Origin: Anoxybacterium sp963668245
GTDB lineage: Bacteria; Bacillota; Clostridia; Peptostreptococcales; Anaerovoracaceae
Direction of reading: 5' to 3'
DNA: 64,000 nt
Assembly (NCBI GenBank): GCA_963668245.2
Contig: OY764195.2
Location: forward strand, 2,294,001-2,358,000
Below the pieces are notes generated by a model that had not been told where the DNA came from, made no database searches, and saw nothing but the letters and a program-made list of their open reading frames with translations. A program made the translations under genes and the position numbers. This document shows positions 8,024 through 17,401 of this stretch, in pieces. Position 1 is the stretch's first letter; each line of letters begins with the position of its first letter.

Positions 8024-10863
8024 GATTCCTGATCCTCTTTGTATCTTTCTATGAGTCCCGTATCCTCATCTTTAATAAAACAAATACAATCTGCATTTGA
8101 TAAAATCGTTTGATACTCTTGCTCCGCTTTTTCTTTTGACATAATAATCGCTGGCACGTGATTCAAGTCAAGATACGTCAAAATTTGTTCTACTGTGTTA
8201 TCTCCAACATTGATATTTAAGACTGCCGGATAAAGACCAGTATATTCCACCGTACCTTTGGCAACTGCAATTAACCGATCAAAAAGTGTTTCCTCATAGC
8301 TACCCATAACCTTCATAAAATAGTCTGCACTTCGCTCTGGTTCTGCTACAATTGTCACATCTGGGTGATTTTTCATCCATGCAATCAAGTCTATAGAATC
8401 CATAGAAGTTAATTCGTCGTTTCTTTTCAGGCGTTGAAACCGCTCCAAAGAAATTTCTTCGCTCTCTTTTGTATTATATATCTGGGGCAAGTCTTTCCAT
8501 GACGACAACAAAACAGCTTCTTTATCCTCTGTCCAGCAAATATCAACCATCATCGTTCGATATCCTGCATTGTACGAAGCATCTAATGCTTCCAAACTAT
8601 TTGATCCAATTAACTGATTGTTTGGGGTTCCAGCTACCACCATCTCATCCGGATATGTTGTCGTTTGAGGCCCTAAAGAAAACACGCTAGATGTATCTTC
8701 TTGGTCTAAATATATCTTTCTCAACACATCATTTTTCAATATATACTCAGAAGTGTTGACGATTCCCATAGATTTTAGATATCCCTCATAGCAATCCTCC
8801 AAAGGAACTTTTTCTCCAGTTTTTGGATTCCAAGCTCTACCGTTTTCAAATACACCATCACGCGACATCTCATAGATAATATTATTTGATATATAAGAAC
8901 CTTTTGTCATATATGTCTGTTCTGCCACAAAACCTTCATCCACAGTAAATAGATTATGCCCAAGATAAATTGTATCTAGGGTATCAAATCCCAAAAGATA
9001 TGCCATAGTGGGCAAAAAATCCAGTTGTCCACCCGTCGTTTCTATGGTCTGGTGCAAATCTCTCTCTGAGTCTGGTATGCTAATGATAAATGGTATATTC
9101 ATCATAGTATCATAGTCATAATCTTTCCCTATAAATCTTGAAACCGATTCGTATATTTCTTCGTCACTCTTAGGAAGTCCCATATGATCTCCATACAATG
9201 CAATAATAGAATTGTCATATAAACCTTCTTCTTTTAGCGAATCCAAAAATTGACCGAGTGCATAATCTGTATAGGCCGCACTGTTGAGATAGTTTCCAAA
9301 AATCGTATCTTCATCCGCAGGAAGTAAATCAATAAAATCATATTTATCTAGCATTTGAAACGGGTGATGGTTGGAAAGAGTAATGAAAAAGCTATAAAAT
9401 GGCTGTTGCATATTAGTCAAAAAATTCATACTCTGTTTGAAGAATTCAGTATCAGTTAGCCCCCATCCCATCCACTCTGTCATATCGTACATACCACCTT
9501 CATTTCCAAGGAGGCCGCCGTAGTAGGTATCAAACCCCATAGCAGGGTATGCTTTTTCCCTGTTCCAGAAGGTCCTATCTTCATGCGCATGATAAACAGC
9601 AGTATTATAACCTTGTTCTTTAAGCAAAACCGGAAGACCGCGAAAATAATTTCTATAATACAGCTTATATGTAAAGCTGGCTAACGTGCCATAGATCGAA
9701 TTGTTTGTAGCAAATTCAGCATCAGATGTGTTTCCGCTGCCAAGTTGTTGATAATAATGATCAAAATAAATCGAATTGCCTGCAATCAGTTTATTCAGAT
9801 TTGGTGTAATTTCCTGTCCATTATAAGTCTGGTTAATCACTAAGTTCTGCAATGATTCAATTTGAATCACAATGAGATTTTTACCTTCAGCTACACCAAA
9901 AAGTGGTCCATATTTTTCGGTTAGATAACTATCCGTAAAAGAATACTGATGATCTTTATCATCATTGCTATTTCCTGTAATCTTATTTACAACATCCTTG
10001 ATATGAAAACTATAAATTTCCTGATTTGAAAGTGAAGTTACTAAATAGCTGCCAGTCACATTTGTCACCAATAAAAATAAAATCAATAATCCCGCTATCG
10101 GTTTCTTGTGATTAGAAGCCCACTGTCTTGTTCGTTTCTTTCGCTCTCTTCGAGCAATTCTTTCAGCTCTTTTTGAAATTTTTTCTTGTGCCGACGTATC
10201 ATCCTCCGTTTCTTTGTCATTCTCTAAAACGGCTATGGTATCTTCCCTTCCGTCTGGCAGTTCATCAATGCTTACATCCAATATGAGTTCTTGCGTCTGA
10301 AGAATGCCTTCCTCTTCAAAGATTACTTTCGCATCCTGGATTCCTTGTTCTTCGGATATTGCTTCCTCATCTAAAATGAATGTATCATCTACTCCATTTT
10401 TTTGAAAAAACATCTTCCGTATTACCATACCAAGAACCATAAATGCATCCACAAGTATCAAAAAGAACCATGGTTTTAATACTGCTTTGATGCTCTCAGT
10501 GATGTCTCCTAAAAATCCAGCAGCACCCAGCATATTTACCGAAAGATAACGGTTAAAAAAGCTACTATATGTCACATCACAAAACATCAACAATGATAAT
10601 AAAAAGTAGATTATGGCTGGAATCCATTTTTTTTGAAAGGATGCAAACAACAAATAGGTTAATACTAAGGTGAGCATCCAAACAAGCAAAAAGTTCGAGC
10701 TTACACCAATAAAATGGTAGAATAATAGTAACTTAATTAGAACTGCCGCCGACGCTGCAACCCCTAAAATACCATATTCTGCTCGAACTCCTTCTATTTT
10801 ATGTTGTAATCTGCGTTGTAAACGGTTTTTGTATCGTTTTACTGTGTCAATTATTCTTTCCAT
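8020..10863 (-). CDS. LTA-synthase-like sulfatase-fold membrane protein with degenerate GDPD tail
   Basis: A 947-aa polytopic enzyme. Residues about 30-150 form membrane helices. Residues 151-250 are a highly charged insert, acidic then basic (KRAERIARRERKKR), followed by another helix near 255-275. Residues 325-665 form the LTA-synthase catalytic domain: IQIESLQ (Glu336), GSGNTSDAEF (Thr379, expected nucleophile), DRTFWNREKAYPAMGFD, LSNHHPF, LYGDHMG (Asp559/His560). It would transfer glycerol phosphate from phosphatidylglycerol outside the membrane. Residues about 740-947 resemble a glycerophosphodiester phosphodiesterase but have lost the catalytic His and Glu positions (VDICWT, LLSSW). Fusion and losses are seen in sequence; function is inferred. 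The stop overlaps the rmuC start. Confidence 0.88.
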   Translation of the reverse strand: MERIIDTVKRYKNRLQRRLQHKIEGVRAEYGILGVAASAAVLIKLLLFYHFIGVSSNFLLVWMLTLVLTYLLFASFQKKWIPAIIYFLLSLLMFCDVTYSSFFNRYLSVNMLGAAGFLGDITESIKAVLKPWFFLILVDAFMVLGMVIRKMFFQKNGVDDTFILDEEAISEEQGIQDAKVIFEEEGILQTQELILDVSIDELPDGREDTIAVLENDKETEDDTSAQEKISKRAERIARRERKKRTRQWASNHKKPIAGLLILFLLVTNVTGSYLVTSLSNQEIYSFHIKDVVNKITGNSNDDKDHQYSFTDSYLTEKYGPLFGVAEGKNLIVIQIESLQNLVINQTYNGQEITPNLNKLIAGNSIYFDHYYQQLGSGNTSDAEFATNNSIYGTLASFTYKLYYRNYFRGLPVLLKEQGYNTAVYHAHEDRTFWNREKAYPAMGFDTYYGGLLGNEGGMYDMTEWMGWGLTDTEFFKQSMNFLTNMQQPFYSFFITLSNHHPFQMLDKYDFIDLLPADEDTIFGNYLNSAAYTDYALGQFLDSLKEEGLYDNSIIALYGDHMGLPKSDEEIYESVSRFIGKDYDYDTMMNIPFIISIPDSERDLHQTIETTGGQLDFLPTMAYLLGFDTLDTIYLGHNLFTVDEGFVAEQTYMTKGSYISNNIIYEMSRDGVFENGRAWNPKTGEKVPLEDCYEGYLKSMGIVNTSEYILKNDVLRKIYLDQEDTSSVFSLGPQTTTYPDEMVVAGTPNNQLIGSNSLEALDASYNAGYRTMMVDICWTEDKEAVLLSSWKDLPQIYNTKESEEISLERFQRLKRNDELTSMDSIDLIAWMKNHPDVTIVAEPERSADYFMKVMGSYEETLFDRLIAVAKGTVEYTGLYPAVLNINVGDNTVEQILTYLDLNHVPAIIMSKEKAEQEYQTILSNADCICFIKDEDTGLIERYKEDQES

Positions 10864-10953
10864 ATTTCACCCCTGCTTCATTAATAACCTATATATTATA
10901 GTTGAAATGAACAGATAAAACAAGAAATTGGAACGTAATTTCACACAAATGTC

Positions 10954-12549
10954 TTATTTTGATACAGTACTTTCTATGTAATCGTCATATGTACACATAC
11001 GATCCACAATCGTTCCGTCATTTTGAATTTCAATAATCCGATTTGCTATCGTCTGAATAAACTGATGGTCATGGGATGAGAAAATAAGATTTCCCTTGAA
11101 ATCAATTAATCCATTGTTTACAGCTGTAATAGATTCTAGATCCAGATGGTTTGTTGGTTGGTCAAGTAATAAAACATTTGATCCAAAAAGCATCATACGA
11201 GAAAGCATACATCGAACCTTTTCTCCTCCAGATAAAACCTTTACGGCTTTAAATACATCATCCCCAGAAAAAAGCATTCTTCCTAAAAATCCTCTCATAA
11301 AGGTTTCCGTTGTTTCTTCTGTAAACTGCCCAAGCCATTTTACCAAATTCAAATCACAATCATTGAAAAATTCCGAATGATCCATCGGGAAATACGATTG
11401 CGAAGTACTGACTCCCCACTTAAAGGTTCCTTCATCCGGTTCCATTTCTTCCATTAAAATTTTGAATAAAGTAGTATTGGCAATTTCATTTTCACCAACC
11501 AATGCAATTTTGTCACCTTTGTTGAGACGAAATGAAACGTTGTCCAGCACTTTAACACCTTCAATCGTTTTGCTAATTCCATCAACAGTCAATATTTCTT
11601 TTCCCGGCTCTCGATCCATAGCAAATCCAACAAATGGATATCTTCTGGAGGAAGAAGGAAGCTCTTCTACAGAAAGCTTATCAATCAGTTTCTTTCTTGA
11701 CGTCGCCTGCTTTGACTTAGATTTATTTGCTGAGAATCGCTGAATAAAGCTCTGTAATTCTTTGATCTTATCTTCATTCTTCTTATTCTGGTCTTTTACC
11801 ATTTTTTGAATCAATTGACTGGATTCATACCAGAACTCATAGTTACCAACAAACATTTTAATTTTTCCGTAGTCAACATCAACAATACTGGTACATACCG
11901 TATTTAAAAAATGTCGGTCATGGGATACCACAATTACAGTACCCTCATATTCCAGCAGAAAATCCTCAAGCCAATTGATTGCAAGAATGTCAAGATGGTT
12001 GGTCGGCTCATCTAAAAGAATAATATCTGGATTACCAAACAATGCTTGAGCAAGCAATACTTTAACCTTTTCTTTTCCTGTTAAGGTCTCCATCTGTCGA
12101 TATAGATAATCACCACCAAGGCCTAAACCTTGCAATAAGCGACTTGCATCAGATTCTGCTTCCCATCCATTCATTTCAGCGAATTCGCCTTCTAATTCAG
12201 ATGCTTTGATTCCATCTTCATCAGTAAAGTCCTCTTTTGCATATAGTGCATCTTTTTCTTGCATAATATCGTACAATCTCTGATTTCCCATAATAATTGT
12301 ATCTAGAACATTAAATTCATCATATGCAAAGTGATCCTGCTTTAATACAGACATTCTCATATGAGCAGGAATGCTTACATCCCCAGTAGAAGGATCAAGA
12401 TCCCCAGAAAGAATTCTTAAAAATGTTGATTTTCCGGCACCATTGGCACCGATTATTCCGTAGCAATTTTGCGGAGTAAATTTTAAATTAACATCCTTGA
12501 ACAGGTTGGTTCCACTAAAATTTACACTGACATTTGTAACTGTTATCAT
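10954..12549 (-). CDS. ABC-F family ATPase, YkpA/YbiT type
   Basis: A soluble protein with two ABC domains and no membrane segment, the ABC-F group that acts on ribosomes. NBD1 (about 1-245) has an intact Walker A (GANGAGKST) and Walker B (LLDEPTNHLD). The linker (about 245-320) is basic. NBD2 (about 320-520) has Walker A GENEIANTT, lacking the Lys, and Walker B LLLDQPTNHLD with Gln replacing the catalytic Glu, yet a perfect LSGGE signature. NBD1's own signature is degenerate (LTGKEKV). The protein thus has one canonical composite ATP site. The start at 12549 follows GAGGAG; a longer frame to 12570 lacks one. Closest in pattern to B. subtilis YkpA. Probable cotranscription with the transglutaminase-like gene 28 bp upstream. 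Confidence 0.92.
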   Translation of the reverse strand: MITVTNVSVNFSGTNLFKDVNLKFTPQNCYGIIGANGAGKSTFLRILSGDLDPSTGDVSIPAHMRMSVLKQDHFAYDEFNVLDTIIMGNQRLYDIMQEKDALYAKEDFTDEDGIKASELEGEFAEMNGWEAESDASRLLQGLGLGGDYLYRQMETLTGKEKVKVLLAQALFGNPDIILLDEPTNHLDILAINWLEDFLLEYEGTVIVVSHDRHFLNTVCTSIVDVDYGKIKMFVGNYEFWYESSQLIQKMVKDQNKKNEDKIKELQSFIQRFSANKSKSKQATSRKKLIDKLSVEELPSSSRRYPFVGFAMDREPGKEILTVDGISKTIEGVKVLDNVSFRLNKGDKIALVGENEIANTTLFKILMEEMEPDEGTFKWGVSTSQSYFPMDHSEFFNDCDLNLVKWLGQFTEETTETFMRGFLGRMLFSGDDVFKAVKVLSGGEKVRCMLSRMMLFGSNVLLLDQPTNHLDLESITAVNNGLIDFKGNLIFSSHDHQFIQTIANRIIEIQNDGTIVDRMCTYDDYIESTVSK

Positions 12550-12577
12550 TCGTACTCCTCTAAACTTCAAAACTAAA

Positions 12578-13657
12578 CTAATTTAAATTTAAAACTTTTG
12601 CTCTCTTGCCTTCCAATGATTTTGGAAGTTCACCGATTTCCCAACCAAGCGAAGTTGTTTCAACATAATAATATCGTTGGTTTTTGTACTCAAAGTAACT
12701 TCCTGGCAATGATTCATCTCCTTTTACACCGACTCCCATATGATTCTGAAACTGCACCAGTACGGCACCATATCCTAATTCACGTAAGAGAGATGCTAAG
12801 AGAATTGCACTATCTTCACAATCGCCGCCAAGATCAACCAGGGTTTCTAAAGGAAACTTGGGATACTCATCGTACCCTGTTCCTACTTTATCATCTAAAT
12901 ACTCAAGGCTTTGAACAAATAAGATTACGTTTTTTACCATATCCAAATCAGAATAAGAGCCTTCCTGAAACTTATTTGCTAATGCAGCAAGATAAACGTC
13001 GTCGGTTGGATCTTTCACATAATAACTATAGTTCTTAATCATAGTGCGGTCTACATTTTGATAATATCGATAATCTTCTTCTGGTATCTCTAAATGAAAT
13101 GTCCAATTGGAATACTTGTAATTCCATTCGTAATCTACATTGTAAACAGAAATACCTTCCGTATTAGTCATTTTTTTCAGGTCAGGTTGTGCTGACTCTT
13201 CTTGGAGTTTCTCATGATTTGATTTGCTTGAGGCTTCATTTTGATGATTCATATTGCCAATCACAATAATCATAAATACTGATACAATCAGAATCATGAG
13301 AAAAGGAAAAAACAGGCTATTTTGATAGAACTTTTTCTTTATTTTTTCTTGCTTTGGAATTGATTCATTTAGAAATTCGATATGAACCTCTTCTGGATGA
13401 ATCAGAACTCCGTCTGCATAAATCAAGCAATCGCTTGTCTTTTTTCCACCTAATACCACTTCTATTTGTTCTTCTTTTCCTCTTGGAGTTATTAACGTTC
13501 CAAAGAGCTGACCGTTGCTCGAGTCAAAATTTTGGCTTTGTAGCTCACCGTTAATATAGAGGCTCTCTCCCTCTGCGCCATCATTACGCACAAGAATTTT
13601 GCTTCCCTTGTATGGAAACTCAAAGTCCGTGTCGAAGAAATCTGTATTTAGTCGCAT
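12578..13657 (-). CDS. Membrane-anchored transglutaminase-like protein
   Basis: A 359-aa protein with a single transmembrane helix at about residues 113-133 (FFPFLMILIVSVFMIIVIG), a short cytoplasmic N-terminal domain rich in beta-like sequence, and an extracytoplasmic transglutaminase/protease-like domain. The papain-like triad is visible: Cys in GGDCEDSAILLASLLRELGY, His in FQNHMGVGV and an acid in YYYVETT. Such domains act as peptidases or cross-linking enzymes; the substrate is unknown. It opens the minus-strand run leading to the ABC-F gene. Confidence 0.8.
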   Translation of the reverse strand: MRLNTDFFDTDFEFPYKGSKILVRNDGAEGESLYINGELQSQNFDSSNGQLFGTLITPRGKEEQIEVVLGGKKTSDCLIYADGVLIHPEEVHIEFLNESIPKQEKIKKKFYQNSLFFPFLMILIVSVFMIIVIGNMNHQNEASSKSNHEKLQEESAQPDLKKMTNTEGISVYNVDYEWNYKYSNWTFHLEIPEEDYRYYQNVDRTMIKNYSYYVKDPTDDVYLAALANKFQEGSYSDLDMVKNVILFVQSLEYLDDKVGTGYDEYPKFPLETLVDLGGDCEDSAILLASLLRELGYGAVLVQFQNHMGVGVKGDESLPGSYFEYKNQRYYYVETTSLGWEIGELPKSLEGKRAKVLNLN

Positions 13658-13680
13658 ACCTATCTCCTATATCATCCCAT

Positions 13681-13724
13681 AAAAAAAGTGTAAATGTCGA
13701 AATCACTGATTTCTATTTTTACAC
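13681..13724 (-). terminator. Intrinsic terminator after the GGDEF/HD-GYP gene
   Basis: Minus-strand hairpin with two stacked stems, GTGTAAA/TTTACAC (outer) and GAAATCA/TGATTTC (inner), followed by seven T residues (A-run at 13681-13687 on the plus strand). Confidence 0.8.
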
Positions 13725-13877
13725 ATTGCACATGAATTGCAACAGAATAACTACAATACCGACTTCATAGTTTTCATGATAAAACTAGGCTTGCTTCACA
13801 ATATAATCCATTCTATTATATCAAGACATTTGAAATATGCAAACCCTAAATTGTTCATTGTTCAAATATAATTCATT

Positions 13878-16187
13878 TCATTTGATAAAACGATCATCCT
13901 CCCCTGATAAATCAGTTTGGTATTTATTGATTAAACTAGGGGCAATCTTTTCTAAAAACAGCTTTACTACAACTGGATCAAACTGTTTGCCCGCATTGTT
14001 TTCCATCTCATCAAATGCATCTTCTATGGACAAAGGTGCTTTATATGGTCTCCATGAAGTCATCGCATCAAAGCTATCTGCCACTGCAAGCATTCGCGCT
14101 TGCAATGGGATTTTTTCACCTTCTAATCCTTGCGGATATCCACTACCATCCCATCTTTCATGATGACACCAGACCCACTCTGCCATATCACTCATTTCTC
14201 TAGAAGCAATCAAGATCCGATATCCAATTTCCGCATGACGCTCCATTTCAATTCTCTCTTGAGAAGTATATATACCTTCTTTTTTCATAATATCATCTTG
14301 AATTGCTATCTTACCAATATCATGAATCAACCCCAATACCTTAAGCCGATTGGATTCTTTATCAGACATTCCAAAATGAATCCCCATATCATAACACATA
14401 TCACTTACCCTTCGAGCATGGAGTTCCTCCAATTCATCTTTTGCATGGTATGCATTGATGATGGTGTTCACAGTACTTTTTCGTATACCTTCTGTTTCTG
14501 CATTTTTATTTTGATACATTGTGTTTTCGGCTATTTTCAGAACCGCCATTATGTCATCATCATCCTTATATTTTGTGGCAACGCCAAAAGATATGCTTAT
14601 TTGTACCTTATCTAAAAATACTGTCTTATATTCATTTTGAATCTTATTTGCGATTTGCTCCGCTTCATCCATCTTCGTATTTGGCAATAATATTACAAAC
14701 TCATCTCCGCCCCATCTAGCAGCCACATCATTCTCTCTGATTTGACTATCGATTGCACGTGCAGCTAAAATCAAGACTTGATCGCCTTGTACATGTCCAA
14801 AGGCATCATTAATCAGTTTTAAACCATTTACATCTCCCACTACAATGCTGAGAGGCAAATTTTCATTTTGATCCATCCTTTCCAGCATTAACTCATAATA
14901 TCTTCTGTTAAATAAACCAGTTAAAGCATCATGATAAGAAAGATAGAGGCTCTCTTGTTCGGCTCTTGTCCTTTCTTCTATTTCTGCAGCAAGGTTCGAA
15001 TTATACTGTTCTAGTTTTTCATTGACTAACGAAAGCTTAATCTGTGCTATCGTCTTTTTTCTATTTATTCCAATTAGAAGTCCCGTCAATACGATGAAGA
15101 TTAGAAGAATAGCGCCGAAACAATATAAATATAAGGCATATCGTTGAAAGGTAGATTGTAAAGCATAACGAATATCTGCGTTTTGAGGAAGTATTTCGCC
15201 ATCAATATGATATTTATTTAATACCCTATCATCATAGATAGGAATAAATGCTGGCGGTATTCGTTTTGCTCCTTCCCACGATTCTGGATTGTTTACTACC
15301 TGATTTGTTTGTATTGCGGCTCTCTTTCCTTCATGTTCAAGGCTAAACATAGATCCGCCAATACATCCTGTATCCAACATCGTGTCTAAAAACGAAAAGA
15401 TAGGAGCATTTGTATCCTCAGCTATCTCACGAAGAACTGCTTTCGGTACATAATTATTCATCTTTCCATCTCTAAAAAATGTAATATACATAATAATTGT
15501 AAAGTCAGGCAGATTGCTCACTTCTTGTAACATACTCTCCTTACTATCATTCTGTATATAAATCAACTTAGTATTCTTTTGATGCGTATTTATATAGTTT
15601 TCGATTCTGTTGTTCTCTTTTTGCTCTGTATGAATAATTCCTTCAACCACGGCTACTGTATTCGTTTTGGGAAACAACAAAAAGGCCTGATCCAGGGTCC
15701 CCTCAATATCATACCCACCCCCAAGAATCACAATTTTTCTACCATTTGAATTGAAATCGAACTCAAGTTGCCCTATCGTTGATGCAATCACGGGTACATC
15801 CTTTCGATAATTTAGCCCTTCATTGCAGATAAATTGTGTTGCCATATCTCCTACAGTTACAATGGCATCAAGTTCCGTATTTCGATATTTTTTATCCAAG
15901 TATTCATAAAATACATCAAAATAATCGTCATCCAGATTCAAATGTTTATCAATTGTTTCATTATGAATTTGTGTTGCTTGATATCCATAATCCTCTAAAG
16001 TAGCAATGAAGCCTTCTGAAAACAAAGAAATAGCAGGAGTATAGATACTTCCAGTATAAATCACTAGAATGTTACCCGTTTTATTCTGGATTTTTTCTTC
16101 TCCAATAGAAAACGGGGTGATAAAAAGTATCATCCACAGCACTATCATGCTCACTAAAATTCTTCGTATCGTAGGCCAATACTCCAT
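13878..16187 (-). CDS. ABC_sub_bind sensor with GGDEF and HD-GYP domains (cyclic-di-GMP signalling)
   Basis: A 769-aa single-pass or two-pass membrane signalling protein. Residues 8-28 form a signal anchor. About 38-330 resemble the ABC_sub_bind periplasmic solute-binding fold (NILVIYTGSIYTPA near the start). A second helix lies at about 350-373. The GGDEF domain (about 415-570) carries DALTGLFNRRYYE and RWGGDEFVILLP, an intact cyclase motif. The HD-GYP domain (about 590-755) carries GLIHDIGKIAIQDD and HHERWDGSGYPQGL, an intact phosphodiesterase motif. It could both make and break cyclic-di-GMP under control of an external ligand (inference). No ABC permease or ATPase lies beside it. msrAB lies 21 bp upstream on the same strand. 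Confidence 0.9.
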   Translation of the reverse strand: MEYWPTIRRILVSMIVLWMILFITPFSIGEEKIQNKTGNILVIYTGSIYTPAISLFSEGFIATLEDYGYQATQIHNETIDKHLNLDDDYFDVFYEYLDKKYRNTELDAIVTVGDMATQFICNEGLNYRKDVPVIASTIGQLEFDFNSNGRKIVILGGGYDIEGTLDQAFLLFPKTNTVAVVEGIIHTEQKENNRIENYINTHQKNTKLIYIQNDSKESMLQEVSNLPDFTIIMYITFFRDGKMNNYVPKAVLREIAEDTNAPIFSFLDTMLDTGCIGGSMFSLEHEGKRAAIQTNQVVNNPESWEGAKRIPPAFIPIYDDRVLNKYHIDGEILPQNADIRYALQSTFQRYALYLYCFGAILLIFIVLTGLLIGINRKKTIAQIKLSLVNEKLEQYNSNLAAEIEERTRAEQESLYLSYHDALTGLFNRRYYELMLERMDQNENLPLSIVVGDVNGLKLINDAFGHVQGDQVLILAARAIDSQIRENDVAARWGGDEFVILLPNTKMDEAEQIANKIQNEYKTVFLDKVQISISFGVATKYKDDDDIMAVLKIAENTMYQNKNAETEGIRKSTVNTIINAYHAKDELEELHARRVSDMCYDMGIHFGMSDKESNRLKVLGLIHDIGKIAIQDDIMKKEGIYTSQERIEMERHAEIGYRILIASREMSDMAEWVWCHHERWDGSGYPQGLEGEKIPLQARMLAVADSFDAMTSWRPYKAPLSIEDAFDEMENNAGKQFDPVVVKLFLEKIAPSLINKYQTDLSGEDDRFIK

Positions 16188-16208
16188 TCTATTGAACTCC
16201 TCAAATAA

Positions 16209-17174
16209 CTAATGGTCGTCTGTATTTAACCACTCTAAATACATTTCATAGCCTTCTTCTTTCATGGATTCTGCAGGTATAAACCGCAAGGAAGCACTGT
16301 TAATGCAATACCGCATTCCTCCCTCTTCTTTTGGTCCATCAGAAAAGACATGGCCGAGGTGTATATTTCCAACTCTGCTTCTTACCTCTTCACGAATTAG
16401 GCCATGTGTAAAATCTTTTCGTACCGTAATTACCTCGGGATCAATTGGTTTTGTAAAACTTGGCCATCCACAAGCATCAAACTTATCATTGGATGAAAAA
16501 AGAGGTTCTCCTGTAATGATATCAACGTAGATTCCTTTTTTTTCATTATTCCAGTATTCGTTTTGATATGGTGGTTCCGTTCCATTTTTCATTGTTACTT
16601 CAAACTGTATCGAAGTTAACATCATTTCCAGATCCTCCTTTTCTGGTGCTTGATATCGAAATGGGTCTACAATTGTTTTTTTTACACGTTCAAAAGCATC
16701 AGTCGAAATATGACAATACCCCATAGGATGCTTATCAAGATATTTTTGATGATATTCTTCTGCTTGATAATAGTGGTCTAGTGGTTCCACTTGGATTTGC
16801 ACCTTTTGTTCGATCTGTTTTTCAAGTTGTCTCATCAATTGCCGAATCGCCTTTTCATCCTCAAAATCTTCAAAATAGATACCAGTGCGATACTGAATAC
16901 CAATATCATTGCCTTGGCGATTTATTGAGACTGGATCAATTACCTGAACAAATAGTGTTATCAGTTGCTCCAAAGAAACCATGCTTTCATTATATTCCAC
17001 TCGAACCACTTCTGCATGACCAGAATCTTTGCAAACCTCTTCATATGTAGGTGTTTCTGTCAAACCGTTCGCATATCCTACCTGGGTTTTTATTACTCCA
17101 TAAATATTCTGTAAATATTTTTCTAATCCCCAAAAGCAACCACCTGCCAAATAGATTATCTTAGCACTTTTCAA
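16209..17174 (-). CDS. msrAB: Peptide methionine sulfoxide reductase MsrA/MsrB fusion
   Basis: A bifunctional repair enzyme reducing both S- and R-epimers of methionine sulfoxide in proteins. The MsrA domain (about 1-165) starts with YLAGGCFWGLEKYL, Cys13 being the catalytic residue. The MsrB domain (about 175-310) has DACGWPSFTKPI, HLGHVFSDGP and MRYCINSASLRF with catalytic Cys290. The zinc-binding CxxC pairs of some MsrB proteins are absent. Translation appears to begin at a TTG codon (17174) six bases after GGAGG; no ATG is available near the conserved N-terminus. It precedes the cyclic-di-GMP signalling gene by 21 bp. Confidence 0.93.
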   Translation of the reverse strand: MKSAKIIYLAGGCFWGLEKYLQNIYGVIKTQVGYANGLTETPTYEEVCKDSGHAEVVRVEYNESMVSLEQLITLFVQVIDPVSINRQGNDIGIQYRTGIYFEDFEDEKAIRQLMRQLEKQIEQKVQIQVEPLDHYYQAEEYHQKYLDKHPMGYCHISTDAFERVKKTIVDPFRYQAPEKEDLEMMLTSIQFEVTMKNGTEPPYQNEYWNNEKKGIYVDIITGEPLFSSNDKFDACGWPSFTKPIDPEVITVRKDFTHGLIREEVRSRVGNIHLGHVFSDGPKEEGGMRYCINSASLRFIPAESMKEEGYEMYLEWLNTDDH

Positions 17175-17303
17175 ATTATACCTCCGGTTTCAATTTAGAC
17201 TTTCTTTTGACTATCAATATAATTTATAGGTATAGTACATTTTTTATTGCATTTCTATCTGATAATTTACCCATTCACAAGACAATAAACCGTATTTTTA
17301 CCC

Positions 17304-17352
17304 AAAAAAACGAAAATGAGGTGCTATCTTATCCAAATAGCAATCATTTTCG
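17304..17352 (-). terminator. Intrinsic terminator after the kdpD-like gene
   Basis: Minus-strand stem CGAAAATGA/TCATTTTCG (17344-17352 and 17311-17319) encloses a GCTAT/ATAGC inner stem, followed by seven T residues (17304-17310 on the plus strand are A). Confidence 0.8.
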
Positions 17353-17401
17353 TCTTGTACTGACCTTATAAGTTTTACAAAACAATCATTTTCAAAATTG
17401 T

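Noticed and set aside
12600..13038. 146-aa plus-strand frame over the transglutaminase-like gene
   Set aside because: Antisense shadow; the minus-strand protein has an intact Cys-His-acid triad and a clear membrane helix.
14130..14615. 161-aa plus-strand frame with hydrophobic stretches
   Set aside because: Antisense to the HD-GYP and GGDEF coding region, whose motifs are intact.
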